Below, in pieces: positions 22,320 to 37,300 of a stretch of DNA of 64,000 nt. The translations under genes were made by a program, and so were the position numbers. Origin of the DNA: Chamaecrista fasciculata (lineage: Eukaryota > Streptophyta > Magnoliopsida > Fabales > Fabaceae); NCBI GenBank assembly GCA_003254925.1, contig QANZ01032509.1, positions 117,385 through 181,384 of the forward strand. Reading direction: 5' to 3'. The notes beneath the pieces were generated by a model that was given only the letters and a program-made list of their open reading frames with translations, had not been told where the DNA came from and did not search any database. The first letter of the stretch is position 1, and each line of letters begins with the position of its first letter.

Positions 22320-25300
22320 ATGCAGCCGAATTTGTTCCCCTTTGGAAGCTTTCTAGGAAATCCGTTCATTTCCAATGTTGATTTGAGTGAGGAATTCGAG
22401 AGCTCTAGGGTTTTCTTCTTAGTTCCTTTCTTGCTCTTCCAGGGAGGAGGGATGGATTTGTCCAAGGTTGGGGAGAAGATCTTGAGTTCTGTTAGGTCTG
22501 CGAGATCGCTTGGACTTCTCCCTTCTGTTTCTGATCGGCCTGAGGTAAATGATCCCGTACATGATGTAGAGTTAGTGTGATAATCGTAGTGATTTTATTT
22601 TATTATAATCATTATTTTTAGATGTTAGCTTTTAGTCATGGTTAATGCTGTACGGTTAAAACGTTTCTGTGAAAAACTGCTAATGTGGCATTTGTTAGAA
22701 TCTAACGCTGTTACGATCTATTAGTTCAGTTTATGCTTGGACCTAATGTTTCCTTTGTGAAGCAACGGAGAACTATGATATCATTAGTTTGGCTACCCTG
22801 CTGTTTTATCACTTCATGCTTTGGGTGGAATGGGGATCTGTTGAATAGAAGTGTTCATGGAAATGTCATTAAATTTTGACATTTAAAATACTTTGATTCG
22901 AGGTGGCCAATGCTGAGATATATAACTACAGTATTGTGGGTCCGTATTAGAACAGAGGGTATATAATGTTTTCACCACAGAAAAGATTTGGGAGTTTACT
23001 TCTGAGTGTCTAAGTAAGAACAGCATGATTTGAAGATATTTTAGTCAGGATGATGCATTAACTACAATGCTTGTCATGCAACATGATAATGTTCTGAAGT
23101 TTGATGATATGCGGGAATAGCTCACTGAAGACCACTGCTAGAGTATCTAGCAGCCGTGACTTTCCCCTCCTTAATACTGCTAGACATCTGTACTTCATCA
23201 ACGAGGAATGCTGCAAGCTATGTGTTCATATCCTCTTTCAACCAAAATTCCATAAAACTCTTTTAAGTGTAACTAGCTGCTGGGCAATGCATAAGTTAAA
23301 GTAGATCTGTTTCCATAGTCCAAATTAGAGCACTGCATCACACACATATTAGGAGGCAAAACTGAAACATGCTATTAGTGTTCATCTTATTAATAGCATT
23401 GTCCCAATAGAAGACTTTATCTGAAGGGAGCGTTGAATATATGGGGCTATTTGGATATTATTAATGATGTATAATTCTTTCTTTCAGTAATAAAATAAAA
23501 CTAAACCAAAAGCAAACTAATACTTTATTTTGTGAGGAAATTCCAACTACCAACCTGCTTGACATATTTTTCTGTCTAGCTGCATGTTCTATGTGAGCTA
23601 AGAAGTGCAGGTTAAATTGATATATCATATTTTATAAATATTGTTGTACAGGTTCCAGCTCGGGCTGCTGCTGCTGCAGCTGTTGCTCGCGCTCTTGCAG
23701 GGTTGCCTCCTCATCAGCGGTATAGTCTCTCTTCAAGTTCTGAGGAACTGAGTTCTATATATGGAAGCAGATCCCATGGTCAAGTAGTGGATGATCTGGA
23801 AGATGAATTCTATGAGGAGGTATTACTTGCTTGATCATCTTTCTTTTTTATTTCAGATTACTATTTCCTAATATCCCACCTCGTGTTAAATTATAGATAG
23901 TCATTTGTTTTATGGAGGCTGTATTCCTTAAACTGATAGTTGAATTTACATGTATTTATATATACTGGGGGAGGAAGAAGAGCAACTTATCTCTTTAGAC
24001 CTTTAAAGCTTTGTATTGATATCAATATTGAGATGTCAATACAAAAGATTCCTTATGCTGACAATTTTTGGTGTAGGACTTTTACTGTCTCAAGTGTGAC
24101 TTGACAGCACATTTCAGATGGCCCAGTTAGCTTAATAGCATTTTACCAAAACTATACCTCTTCATATTAGAAAGTTCATTTTCCAAAGTTATTTATGATA
24201 TGTGCTTCTCCTACCCAAAATATTTGGACTTTGTTAAACAATGGTTAGCACATGCTTTTGGGACTTTATATATCTGTTAGAGATCAAACCTGCTGTTAAA
24301 GAAGTTTTGGCATATTCAAAGCACAAACATATTCTCAGTTCCTTTGTGTGTGTGTGTGTGATTATGCTTCTCTTTTATTAAGGTAACGATCTTGGAGAAG
24401 TATAATCTATTTATTTTTCTTCATCTTTCTCCTGATTCCAGTGAATGAATCACTATGATCCTCCTAGAAGATAATCAGGGAAAAGAATATTAATTGCATA
24501 ATTTGCTTCAGAAATAGAGATAGGAACTACTTTTCTGGTTCACATGCTAGCATTTTGAAGTAAATACCTTCATGTCTGAACTAAATTGAGATTTTTTTAC
24601 AAATCTTAGTAAACATTTTTAATAAAATATCTTTTGCAGGAGTTTGATCCAGTCAAACATGTTTTAGAACATCTTCCTGCGGAAGAAAATGAGCTGGAAC
24701 ATTTTGAGAAGCAGGTAGAGTTTCTGTTTCTCAATAGACATGAATTAAAAATTTCTTATCATACAGCATGTAAAATTTTCTGGGTTCTCTGGTAAGTCCT
24801 TGTTTTGATTATGAAAAGTAATGGGGGGCAAAGTGTACTTGCTTGCTCAAGGTTTAGTAGAATGGCATTCAATCCACCCACCTTCGAATCTTTTGACCAA
24901 GCTGACTGACAAGTCTGTAAACTGGCCCTATAAATTACCCCTATCTTCAATCACTTTAACTAATGCAATCTGTAACATGAGCTTTCCTGTTCGTTCATCC
25001 TTCTTTTCCTCTTTTGATGGACATGAAGAGGGATCAAAAAGCTCTTTTGTAAATCCAAGGTTGATAACTAATACTCCTTTTCTTTGCATTCATGATTTCC
25101 TTTTAATAAATTTATTCTCTTTATCCAAACAGGATTTTTTTGCTATTTTTGAAATATTAGTATTCTTGCTCATGTAAGCCTTGTAACTAGATTAGTTGCA
25201 GACAAGCTAAACATTGATATGTAGAAGCAAATTAAAGCTTTTGCCTATTTAAATTCCTTTTAATTATTGTCATGTCCTTTGATAAGATGGTTTGTTTTTG

Positions 25301-28300
25301 ACTTTGTTATATGGAAGTCATAGCTTAGAGTATGATATGGTTGAAATTCATGACACTACAATATTATTTCCTCTGTGTTCTAGGCTGCCCTTAGGTTGGC
25401 ACAACTGGATAGAGTAGCAGAGAGATTATCTCGCCATGTTATGGAGCATCATGAAGTAATGGGTGAGTTAAACTTACTCTCAGCTAATTTCGGTGCAGTA
25501 AAGTTGTGCATATTTGATATTTTATTTTGTACTCATCTGATTAAGCTAATTCTTACTTGTTTTTAAAGAAGCTCATATTTTTTGAATACTAAAGAAGCTC
25601 GTTAATGTAGCCAAACCATGTTTAAATTTAATTCTTAAATTATAAAATTGTATATTTAAAAGAACATTATGTTCTGTTGACAAATTTGAGAACCATAGCA
25701 GTTGCGTGGTTGGTCTTAATATAATAATATTTTTGGGCTGGCTTTAATTGTTTGTACACCCAAACCCAAATGCTCAGTGGGCCATGGTGTAGGACATATG
25801 TGCAAGCCATTTTGTTGCACTTGTTTGTTCTATCTATCGTGTTGTCTTTAAATTTTTAGAATAAGGTGTTGATACCTACTTTTGGCCAGTGAAGGGGATG
25901 AATTTGGTTAGGGAACTGGAGAAAGACTTGAGAATTGCCAATGTCATCTGCATGGTAAGCATCGAAAAGGCTTAAACTATAGTTTCCTTTAATTATTTGC
26001 TTTATCCGATTCTTACTACATCACTCTTGATGGCTTCACAGAATGGAAGAAGACACTTGACCTCATCTATGAATGAAGTTTCAAGGGATCTCATCGTAAA
26101 TTCTTATTCCAAAAAGAAACAAGCTCTTCTGGTATTTTCATCTCTTTATGTTCATACACCTGCAATATTGATTATTTTTGCTACATGCTCTGCTTTTCCT
26201 TTTCTCAATCTCCTTACAATATGTGTAGTGAAAAGAAATTTCCCATTACTTATCAGTTGTTGGGTATAAGCATAGATTAGTCTTTATTTATTTTGGGTTC
26301 ATGGAGTATTCTATCCTTGCTCACACTCTGGACTTCATACAGTTTATATTGGTAACTCAGTGAATGCGTGCTTTTAAATTCGTAGGATATACTTCCTGTC
26401 TTGACTGAGCTTCAACGTGCATTGGACATGCAATCAGCACTCGAGTCTCTTGTTGAGGAAGGGAATTACTGCAAGGTGGTTAACTTGATCCATTTTATCA
26501 ATTTTCCCATGGCATATTAGTGGATTTTCTATTTTTTGCTCTCTTATATAACTAAAATTTTCAGCTGTATTCTTTTGACATTGATATGTAGGCATTTCAA
26601 GTTCTATCGGAGTTCTTGCAACTCCTAGATAGTTTGTCAGAACTTTCAGCAATACAAGAAATGAGTCGTGGTGTGGAGGTGAATGTTGAATTAATGCTTG
26701 GATACACAGAAAGCATCCTCATCATACGCTGATCATTTTTTCTTCTTTTTTTTTTCCCTTGCTATTAACTGAAAATATCTCTGACATTAATTTGTCATGG
26801 ATGCATCTAACTGATTCATTATTTTCCGTCGCATTATCAATGAAGGTTTGGCTGGGAAAAACTCTACAAAAGCTGGATGCTCTTTTGTTGGGAGTATGCC
26901 AAGAGTTTAAGGAAGATGGCTATATAACCGTAAGTGCCTTGCAAGTTTTGGCTGGCAATATCAGTTTTATTTTTCCAAAGCAAGCATATAATTGATGATG
27001 TCTAGGTTTAGTATGCAGCTTGCTCAATTTTTTTTTTCTGTTTTCAATAAAATGTATTTGGTTTGATCCAAAGCTAGAAGGACCTTCAGAGTTTACATGG
27101 GATTGCTCTGAATTTCTACATATATATTAAAAAAAATTTCAATGGAGTTTTATTAGAAAAACACTATAAGAAAGAAATAGTTAAAAAGAGAATCTTTTTA
27201 CCGTCAAATTGCTGAAAAAAAGCATATAGATTTGACTTTGCAAGTAAATTTGAATGTGTAAATGGTTTTGGATATTGATTATGGATAAGTTTCTAATGTT
27301 TTATTTAATTGAAATGTCGAAAATATAATTTCAAAAAATGTATAGAGCATTTTAATCAAAATCTATTAGAATAAGTATACAAGTGTAAGAGAAGAAATGG
27401 GGATGGGAAAAAGAGAAGAGTATAGGTTAAATGGGGTAATAGGTAATATGGTAATTAATCATTGAGTAAGGATGTTTTTGTCTTAAAAAATAGAGGGAAA
27501 ATTAATACTTTGTCCTTAAAGTTTACCCAAAATTTTAATTTAGTCACTACAGTTTCATTTTTTCTAAGTCAGTCCCTATTCTTTGCAAATATCTAACCTT
27601 TGGTCTTTACTACTTAATTATGTGCTAATACTGTTTATTTAGAGTTCTTGTCAGGAACCAAATGCTGAACTAACTAATTGTATACTTGTATGAATACTAG
27701 CAGAGTCAATACCAGAGTTTAACTATTTTTATCTCTGACTGTTATATCATGATCTGTTATCTCAGTAAGCTTTAGCCAAACCCTTATATGATAGATTTAA
27801 GTAATAAGGACCAAAGTATGGACTAAATTCAAAATTTGGGTAAACTATATGGATCAAATGATTAATTCTCCATATATATATATATATTACTTCTATTTCA
27901 AAAAAGTTAACAATTTTTTTTTCTTTCTTCCCACGTCACAAAAATGGCTTCTTTCTTAAAAGCATGTTTGGATTTTAGCTAAGCAAAATAAAAACTTCCA
28001 ATAAGTAATTCTTTGAGAAATAAGCAGCTTATTTTGGAATTATAAGCAACTGCCAAACACGGCATTAGTAGTTTAATTTTGGATGCAGGTAACTACCCCT
28101 TCAAAATTGGCATCATTCATTGTTACTATTGAGTACTATATAGTTATAAAGATATTAGTTGCTGGTATTCATGATATGTTTAGAAACAAGGTAGTTAGAA
28201 GACTCTAGAGAAGAGTGGTTCTGAGAATCTGAAGGTGAATTCCAATGCCAACAATTTGCCTAAAATAAATAAAGACATTGATGCCAACCTGCTTATTTAT

Positions 28301-31300
28301 TCTAACAAAAACATACCATTATCCTTGTAGTGTAATACTGTCTGAAAAATAGTGTGAAAAATGCATGTATTCTAGAATTATATGATGAAATCTTTTACAT
28401 AAGATTAGTGGATACAGGTAATTGATGCCTATGCATTAATTGGGGATGTTGCTGGTCTGGCTGAAAAGATACAAAGTTTCTTCATGCAAGAAGTTATCTC
28501 AGAAACTCACTCCGTGTTAAAGGGTATTGTGTATGAGGTATGCCAGTACATTTTTCTTGCCCATCTTCTGTTTGTTATCACTTGGATTTTCGAATAATTT
28601 GGGAGGTCAGATTGTGAATTTAACAATGTCTTTTCCTTCCTTGATATATGAATATGAATATATCTAATAAGAGTGGTTTCATACACTTCATTTTGGTAGG
28701 GAAGAAAATAGAAGTGAGTAAAACAGGAAGAAATTTCTTTTCTCCCCTCATATTAGGATGAAGAGAAAATGAGGAAAAAGAAAATAGTAATACATGTTTA
28801 TTTTGTTTGGTTTGGTGGGAAAGTGTTCTAAAAGGAATCTTGATAGAGCTCAATGACAATTTTACCCCTACTAAAAGTTATGCAAATATGCAAATGAATT
28901 TCATAATCACAATTTTACCTGTCATGTAAACTAGTGATCCATGCAACAATTCACTTCGATTTTAAAATTCAAATATCCCTGAAAGTTTATTTTATCAGTA
29001 TGTGTACATCTATGTTCATTTTAAAAAAAAATGTATGTAGAAAGTAATAGTGACTTGTATTTTAATTATATATAATTAGTTCAGACAATTTTGAGGGTGT
29101 AGATTATTACAAGATTTTAATGTGTTTTTATTCTCGATATTTAAACATAAATCTTCCATTTGTTCAAAAAAGCTATGGGCTGTGCTCGAATTTGAATAAT
29201 AATTGAATGGAGCTCTGTTTAAATTTTGTTTGCTTGATTCAAACGATTCTATTTTCCTTTTCTTTTGACTAACTAGTTGAAGGACTTCTTTAATTAGGAT
29301 GTTGATCCTTTTTGCAGGATGATGAGGCACATTCGCAAAATAGTAGGTACTTTTTTCCTCTGCAAGAATATTTATCATCTGTTGATCGTTAATGGCAGTA
29401 TATCTACTTTCAATCAGCTTCATGATTTTTACATTGATAACAGGCTCACTTACAGCGACTTGTGCCTTCAAATATCTGAATCTAAGTTTAGGCAGTGCTT
29501 ATTAAGAACACTGGCTGTTCTCTTTGAGCTTTTGCGTTCATACCATGAAATTATGGCGTTTCAGCTAGATAAACAGGTGTGTGGTATACTTAGATCAGCT
29601 TGCGCGTCCAGTGAGTCTATGAATCTTATTTTTATTTGTTTATTTTGATCATGTTGTGAGTATGTATGTCTGGATATATGTCTATAAAGTTTAATTAGTA
29701 TTTTAATTTGAAAATTATAATTCAGCAGCATTTCCATCTTTAAAGATTTGAACATTTTGAAATGTTACTTATATGAAGTAGAAGCTATTAGTTTAAGGAA
29801 ATTACAGACAAGCACATACTTTGGTAGGCCAGGGCAAGTTCGACTGTGTATGTAGGATTAATTAGTGGTCATAGTCTCATATATTCTTTGACACAGCTCT
29901 TTTCTACTAGATCCGTTTGCATAGTTCAAATTCTGAATGGGGGGGGGGGGGTCCCAACTTTAATTTTCTTCATTGGAAATTGTTTATTTTCAAGAAATAT
30001 TTTTGTTCAACAGGTTAGAGTCTCTTTGAGGAATTACAGCTATAGTAATTTTTTGTTCTGTTCCAGTATAAAGATTTATATAGGATAGCGCAATGGGTAA
30101 TAGATTTAGAGTGATTCCAACTTGTGAAGCCCATGTGAGCAGTTGAAAGTAAATTTTAGATGGCAGCAACAGAAGATAAATTGAGGTTTTTGTCCTTGGG
30201 GAAATTAAGAAAGCTACTACACACTGTAGACACGACTAAATTTCACTCATAAATGAAACTAAAATTAAAAGACAAAGGATAAAAAGATAGAGCTTCTAAC
30301 TTCTATCATATGCCGATGTTGGCAAGATGGTACAAGAAATAAAATTGTTAATATGCTTCTTGCTTATGATTCAAGGATGAAATTTCCACTTTTCTTTGTC
30401 CATCATATTCAGAAAAGTAAGACACTCAACCCAATATGGGAATTGGACGAAACCTAATTAAATATTTTGTAAAATCACAGTTCAATGAAAGGGTAGTACT
30501 TGTCACCAACATTCAGTATTTTTTATATGCATATGGTTTTGAGACTAGTAGCGACTGTGGCAGTATGAAATGCTGAAATTCCATAACAAGTGCCGCTTAG
30601 TAGAGTAGTTAAGTGCCTTAGTTCTCCCCTCTCAATCGCTAGCTTTTGAGGGTGGGTTACCCAAGGTCACTTGGGTCTCATCAATTGGTATCAATGCCTG
30701 GATGCCAAAGGCACAGAGAGGGCTGCTTGTAGAGGGTTTTGATTGGCAGAAGGTGGGTGAAGTATAACAGAGTGAAGTTTCCGAGACATCAATTCTCTAG
30801 GGGTGGTTCTATTAGAGGGACTTGGGTAGTAAGTGTGGGATGCCTAAGTCCCACATCGAGTAGTACGGGATGTTTGGTGCAATACTCAAGTGCCTCAATT
30901 CTCCCTTTTCAATGACTAGCTTTTGAGAGAGAGTTCCTTGGGTCATTTGGGAAGAGAAACATTGATGTCTAGTGCCTTCTTTTTTGCAGGATCTATTGTT
31001 GTTTGATCAATGCTATTCAGTCTAATGAAATTGGTCAATTTTATTCCCAGGATTCAGGAGCCCAAACTTCAAATAAAAACCATGATGACATTTCCTCTAG
31101 TCTAGATAAGACTGGGGAAGTTGATGCAGATGTAAGAACCTGCAACAACTCTTTGTCCAGCTGTGGAGATGAAATTCATGGTTCATCATCGAGGGAAGAA
31201 TCAGCAACAGCCAGCTCACAGGTTGAAATTACCAACTCAAATGGTTTACCATGTATAGTTTCTAATGATCCAGTTAATGAGGCCAAAAAAGAGGACAATG

Positions 31301-34300
31301 CATCATCAAGCGATGAATCCCCTTGGTATCACTTACGCAAAGAAGCTATGGTATTTGTTTCACAAACACTTCAACGGGGGCGCAAGAATCTTTGGCATCT
31401 CACTACAAGCCGTGTTTCTGTATTACTTTCTTCTGATGCAGCTTGTACCACTAGCATTCACCAATTCTTGAAGAATTATGAAGATCTCAGTGTCTTCATT
31501 TTGGCTGGGGAAGCCTTCTGTGGAATTGAAGCAGTTGAGTTCAGGCAGAAGTTGAAGGTGGTTTGTGAAAACTATTTCATAGCTTTTCATCGACAAAATG
31601 TTCATGTAAGTGACCTTTAGGATTCTCATCTTTCATAGTTGTTTGAGTCACATAATTTTGATTATGATTGTATAATACCTTATGCCTTGCTGGCAAAATA
31701 AGTGCCTTGTTTGGTATGTTGAGTAAACAATACAATGTAGTAAGCAGCTTCAATATCCTCATGGTGTTGCTGATTCAGCAATGCTGTTCTGGATCTTTAT
31801 AGGATTAGTTCAACTTACAAATTATTTAGTGTATGTTCATACTCTGTTTAATAACCTCTCTCTCTCTCTCTCTCTCTCTGCGTGTGTGTGTGTGTTTGTG
31901 TAAAATATATCTATTTCTTTTTCCTTTACTTTTGTTCTTTAAGGGGCCCTGTTGAGATAACCTGCCATTTTCTTTTTGTAGATCGTTATTCTCCTTTATC
32001 AGGGCCTTCTTATATTATGTAAAATTTTGAGGATGTTATTTATGGCACTTGAATTTAGAAAAGAATACTGCAATTCATGGAAGTAAATGATTCATTACTT
32101 GAAGGTGAATGGATAATGGGCTTCTGGTGATCTTACAAATTGTCCATACTTGTGGAGTAGAATAGTTGCTAACTTGCTATTTCTTCGTGCTTGTTTATTT
32201 TCCAATTTCTATTTAACGTGCTTCTGAACATTATGTGTAATCAAAATATANACCTATCATATTTTCTTAATAACTTGAAGGTGAATGGATAATGGGCTTC
32301 TGGTGATCTTACAAATTGTCCATACTTGTGGAGTAGAATAGTTGCTAACTTGCTATTTCTTCGTGCTTGTTTATTTTCCAATTTCTATTTAACGTGCTTC
32401 TGAACATTATGTGTAATCAAAATATAAATGACTAAATTAGTCTTGTTGGCTTCTCTTTTTAGGCGCTTAAAATGGTTTTGGAGAGAGAGACTTGGTTAAA
32501 ATTACCTCCAGATACAGTGCAAATGATCAGTTTTGCCGGACTAGTTGGTGATGGAGCACCTTTGATATCTTCATCTAACCACAAATCAATTAATGCCAGT
32601 GCAATTCACTCTGATAAATCAATGAATTTGGTTCAGAGTCACACCAGTGCTAGGAAGAGCGGGTTCTCTCATTGGCTTAGAAGTGGAAATCCATTTTCAC
32701 CAAAATTATCAGCCTCTAAGGAAGGTCATTTATTCACACAATCTAATGGATCAACATATGGTGAACTTGATGCAAGTTCAAGCAACAATTTTGACAGTGA
32801 TAAAGTCTTGCCTGGAAAGAATGATTCCAATCAAATCGATGGCCCTAATTCTGTTTCGGAAGACGAAAATGAGGATCTTCTTGCAGACTTTATTGATGAA
32901 GATAGTCAGCTTCCAAGTAGAAGTTCAAAACACAATAACCCAAGGAGAAAATCTTTACATTGCGATGACGAAGAAAATACTGCACAGACTGGATCTTCTT
33001 TATCTCTTTTAAGGTTAATTGCTTTGCATTTCACATTAGTGAAAGCAATCATTATCTAACTTATACTTTTAAAAGTGTTTTTTTATAATGGATGTATTGA
33101 TATGCAAATCCTAAACATGTTAGATCTATGGATAAATATGCGAGGCTTATGCAGAAATTGGAAGTAGTAAATGTTGAATTCTTTAAGGTACGCTCTCTCT
33201 GCCCCTAAGTGGTTTGGATTTCTTTACCTCACTTTATTCTGTTAGCTTATAGATAAAAGCTTGGTTTTTCCTCTAAATTCTTTTTCCTGATTCAGTATTT
33301 TGTTGCAGGGAATATGCCAATTGTTTGAGATTTTTTTCTATTATGTATATGATTTATTTGGCCAGCAAAATGCTGGTTCAACTGGAAAGAGCTCAGGGGA
33401 CTCTCTTAATTGTAAGTGGCGATGGCCTTGTATATTACCTACTCAAACATTTCTAGCTACATTGAATTTTGTGTTCACTAATACAAGTGATTGTATATAA
33501 TGGTAACAAGCAGATCGCCTCAGGACAGCCTTGTCCAAAATAACACAAGATTGTGATCAGTGGATAAAGCCCCCATCATCTTCATCAAATCCTTTAAGTC
33601 CATCATTTGTACATTCAGAGGTGACCCCTATTAGCCCGCCCAGCACAAATTTGGGTAACTCCTCAGTGACATCTTTCAGTCTAAAGGTATGCATGTAAAC
33701 CTGTTACAATTTTAGGTTCTGATATTATTAATAATTAATTATATAAGGGGTGGTTATTATTATTAGGAAGGTTGGTTACTATTATTTATTAATTATAATT
33801 ATAATTATATAGGCAGTTACATTATGGTAGTTATAGAAGAAGATTATAAATGTGTTAGGATTGTAATGATGTGATGTGAATGATATATGAAATATTCAGA
33901 AACTGATTTCTCTCTCTATCTATCTGATTCTCTCTCTTTCTCTCCCTCTCAAGTATGGAGATTCTCCTCCTTGAGTCCCTTTCCCTCTAACCCTATTCTG
34001 GGGTTCTAACAAAACCTATTTTTCGGAAAAAGGTTCTTATTTGAATAGAATTGTCATCTTCTTTAACTGTATATCAGCTGCTTGAAACTGATTATTTTAT
34101 TTTCAATTTAATTAGAAACTTCCATCTGCATGTTAAGTGAATGTGAAAATGGTTAGATTTGGTCCAGAAGGAATAATGCATTCAGCTTTTGCTCTGCAAA
34201 TCTTTTATATCTGACTTTCATTGGAATTTGTGTCTCATCCTCCACTTCACGGCCATTGGTGGTGGGTATTTTACATTTAATTGTTCTAGTTGTATCATAC

Positions 34301-37300
34301 TGTAGAGAAAAAAAAATTGCATGGTGCAATATATTTGATATCTTGGGGATTTTTCTTCTTTCTTATGTTGCTGCATGTTATAAATCTGGCGGCTTGTAAA
34401 TTCCAGTTTTTTGTTGGTTTCTGTAATTTGATATTGAATGAAGGATTAAGCTGAGTATATGCATCTGTTTACATTATGAACATTATGTTGCAGGAAAGAT
34501 GTGTGGCCGTAGACACTATGTCACTTGTTGCTCGAATATTGAATAGATCCAAAGCTCATCTCCAATCAATGCTTTTGCAAAGTAATGCTACTGTACTTGA
34601 GGATTTCTATCTGCATCTGGTATGTGGAATATTTAATATCTTTCCTTATTAGTTAGGCTTTTGTGAAAGTCAATGGTAATATATCTTTGAATTAGCATAT
34701 TTAGCTATTCAATCAAATTTTGGTTCTAGAATGACATCATGGTATGGTACTTTAATACACAATGATATAAATATTATGGATTAGATAAAGTGGAAATCCT
34801 TGGAAAAGAAAAAGGACATTTTGTTATCTACTGTTGTTTTAAGTTCATAATACTGTCCAGCTCTTGCAAGAATTATGCTTTGGGGAGTATGTCTACAAAT
34901 TATGCATATAAGATGAATAACATTTACAGTACATACATTTAATGGTGGTAACTGTTAGGTTACAAGTTTCTTGTGAGAGAGAGCATAGGTCATTCTAACC
35001 GTCCTTATTGCATAATGTTAAAACTGAGATCAGAATTACGACTCTTGGACCAGAAAACAGGTTCTTGAATCAGAAAGCTGCTAAGATAGAAAATTAGGGA
35101 GAGAGAGATGAGAGAAAGAGACACTGAGAATCTCAAAGAAAGTTGAGTGAGGGAAAACGAGAATGAAATTCTGGACTTTTCATTCCCAAAAATTAATACT
35201 ATGCTGAGAGGCATAGGCTCAGGTATTTATAGAGATGCCTGATGGTACAGATGCAGGCTGGTATGTCTATAACAGAACTGTCATATCCACCAGAAGTAAC
35301 AACTATAACTGAAAGCCTTTTAATAACAGTAGGCCTAAACAATAAATACGTAGTATAAAAAAAAATTATTACAGATCTAACACATAAGCCTTACCTGACA
35401 TATTTATGTATAATACAAGATGCCAACTTCCAGTGGAAGGTCATATATGGATTATCTTGTCGCCATAAAGTTTTTGATGGTTTGATTGTTAGGATATTTC
35501 ATTTAATCAGCTTGTATATATCTAATTGAATTAATTGTCTTAACATCATTTAACGATGAAAAGCTTTGCACAGATAACAATGGTCTTTAATGTTTAAGTA
35601 TTTCTTTAGGTGGATGCTGTGCCAGATCTTACAGAGCATATTCATAGGACAACGGCAAGACTACTGCTGCACATTAATGGGTAAGACAAAAGTGTACCTC
35701 CCCAGATTTATGTAATGTTTCTTTGGAAATAATAATATTTTGTCTTATCTAATTGAAATGCACTTCAAAATATGGTCTTGATAGGCACTGTTTGGTCAAT
35801 GCCTTGTCATGAAGTTTTAGGTTGTGGATTGCAAGACTGTAGTTTCCACATCAAGTTGTTTAGTTCTTCATAAATTGTGTGAGCATGAGGGAAAATGTGG
35901 TGGTTTTAATCCAGAAATAGTGTAAATTAGTATTTATTAAAGCCTTCAAATAATTTTACTGTATTAAAACTTAGCGTTAAAGATGAAATATATATGATGA
36001 AAATGAAACAACTACACACACACTCGAACATATTAATCTTTAGTTACATATTTGCCTGTCCTTGAGCAGCATTTAATCAATATCTCCTGGCTTACCAAAA
36101 TCTCTTAAATAAAGCCAATATAGTTAAATCTAGTCTATGTGAATTAGTATTTAAAAGCATAATATTTGAATTTGGAAGGATATAAAAGACTTTGAAGTGA
36201 TATAATATTGAATAACTTTCTGTTAGATATTAGGAGCTGGTTTGGCTCAGCTTATGGATGTTTTCGTCCATATCAGTTTTGTGAACGTGCACAATCAGAT
36301 ATTGTACCTTCACATTAGGTTCAATGTCTTCCTCTAAATGCAAACATTGATTAATTAGTTTCACAAAGCATAATTGGTGGCCACAGGTTTTGTTTGGAAA
36401 ACAAAGTTTAATCCAAGAGGGTGAACTGTAGGAACCAGGACCATCTGCAAAACTTAATATAAAATCTAACCATGAGTCCAAACTTAACATTAGTATTACA
36501 TCTTTCCCTGAATCCCACTAGGTAAAGTACTTATACTATGTAACCAATTGGGTGAAATATAGGAAGGAGGACCATCTTCATGCTTGTGCTTTTAATAAGC
36601 TACATCGCCTGGTCTTACTATAGCTTTTTATTGGTTGTAAGGTTTAGAAAAAGGAATTTAGCAATATTGAGTTTCACCATTGCATTGTATGCCCATGACA
36701 ATCATCTTTGTCAAGGATAATTTTAAATATAAGTTCTGGGCCTTAAATCAACAGCTTAATCTTTGGTGAGGAATAAGAACCTTAATCAGAGTTCAATCAT
36801 TGAGCTCCTAATTAATTAAATTACAGCAGAGAATTTTATGGGCCTGTGTTTGCTCTATGCTTCAAGGCTAAAGGGCTTTTGCATGTTACACATCTTAGAG
36901 ATAATAATATAAACCATTAGTGGGTGTTCATCTGACAGCTTAAGCTTTTTGGATGATTTGGTCTTTGATAATCTTGAACCAGCATTTTTGCCTGACTGTT
37001 AGTTATAATTTTTTTTAATTTAATAATGAACGTGTTTCAGGTATGTTGAACGCATTGCCAATTCTAAATGGGAACTGAAAGAGCTTGGGCTAGAGCATAA
37101 TGGGTTTGTATTTTGTATCCTTTTTATGTTTGAATGCCATGTTATTTGATTTATTTTTATTTGTATCCCTCGTAAACTTATAATTACATTATGTGTAGTT
37201 AACTGCTAGTTAAGTAAACATCTAAAATCACATGGGCTTAGAAAAGGTGAACATTGGGAGGGTTTTTAGATATGTGAATTGACAATATACTTCCATAATC

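Noticed and set aside
30990..31050. Upstream splice acceptor for VPS50 exon 13 (TTTTTTGCAG at 30989)
   Set aside because: It gives a stop in the frame required by the preceding exon. The acceptor ending at 31050 keeps frame and gives DSGAQTSNK, which fits homologues.
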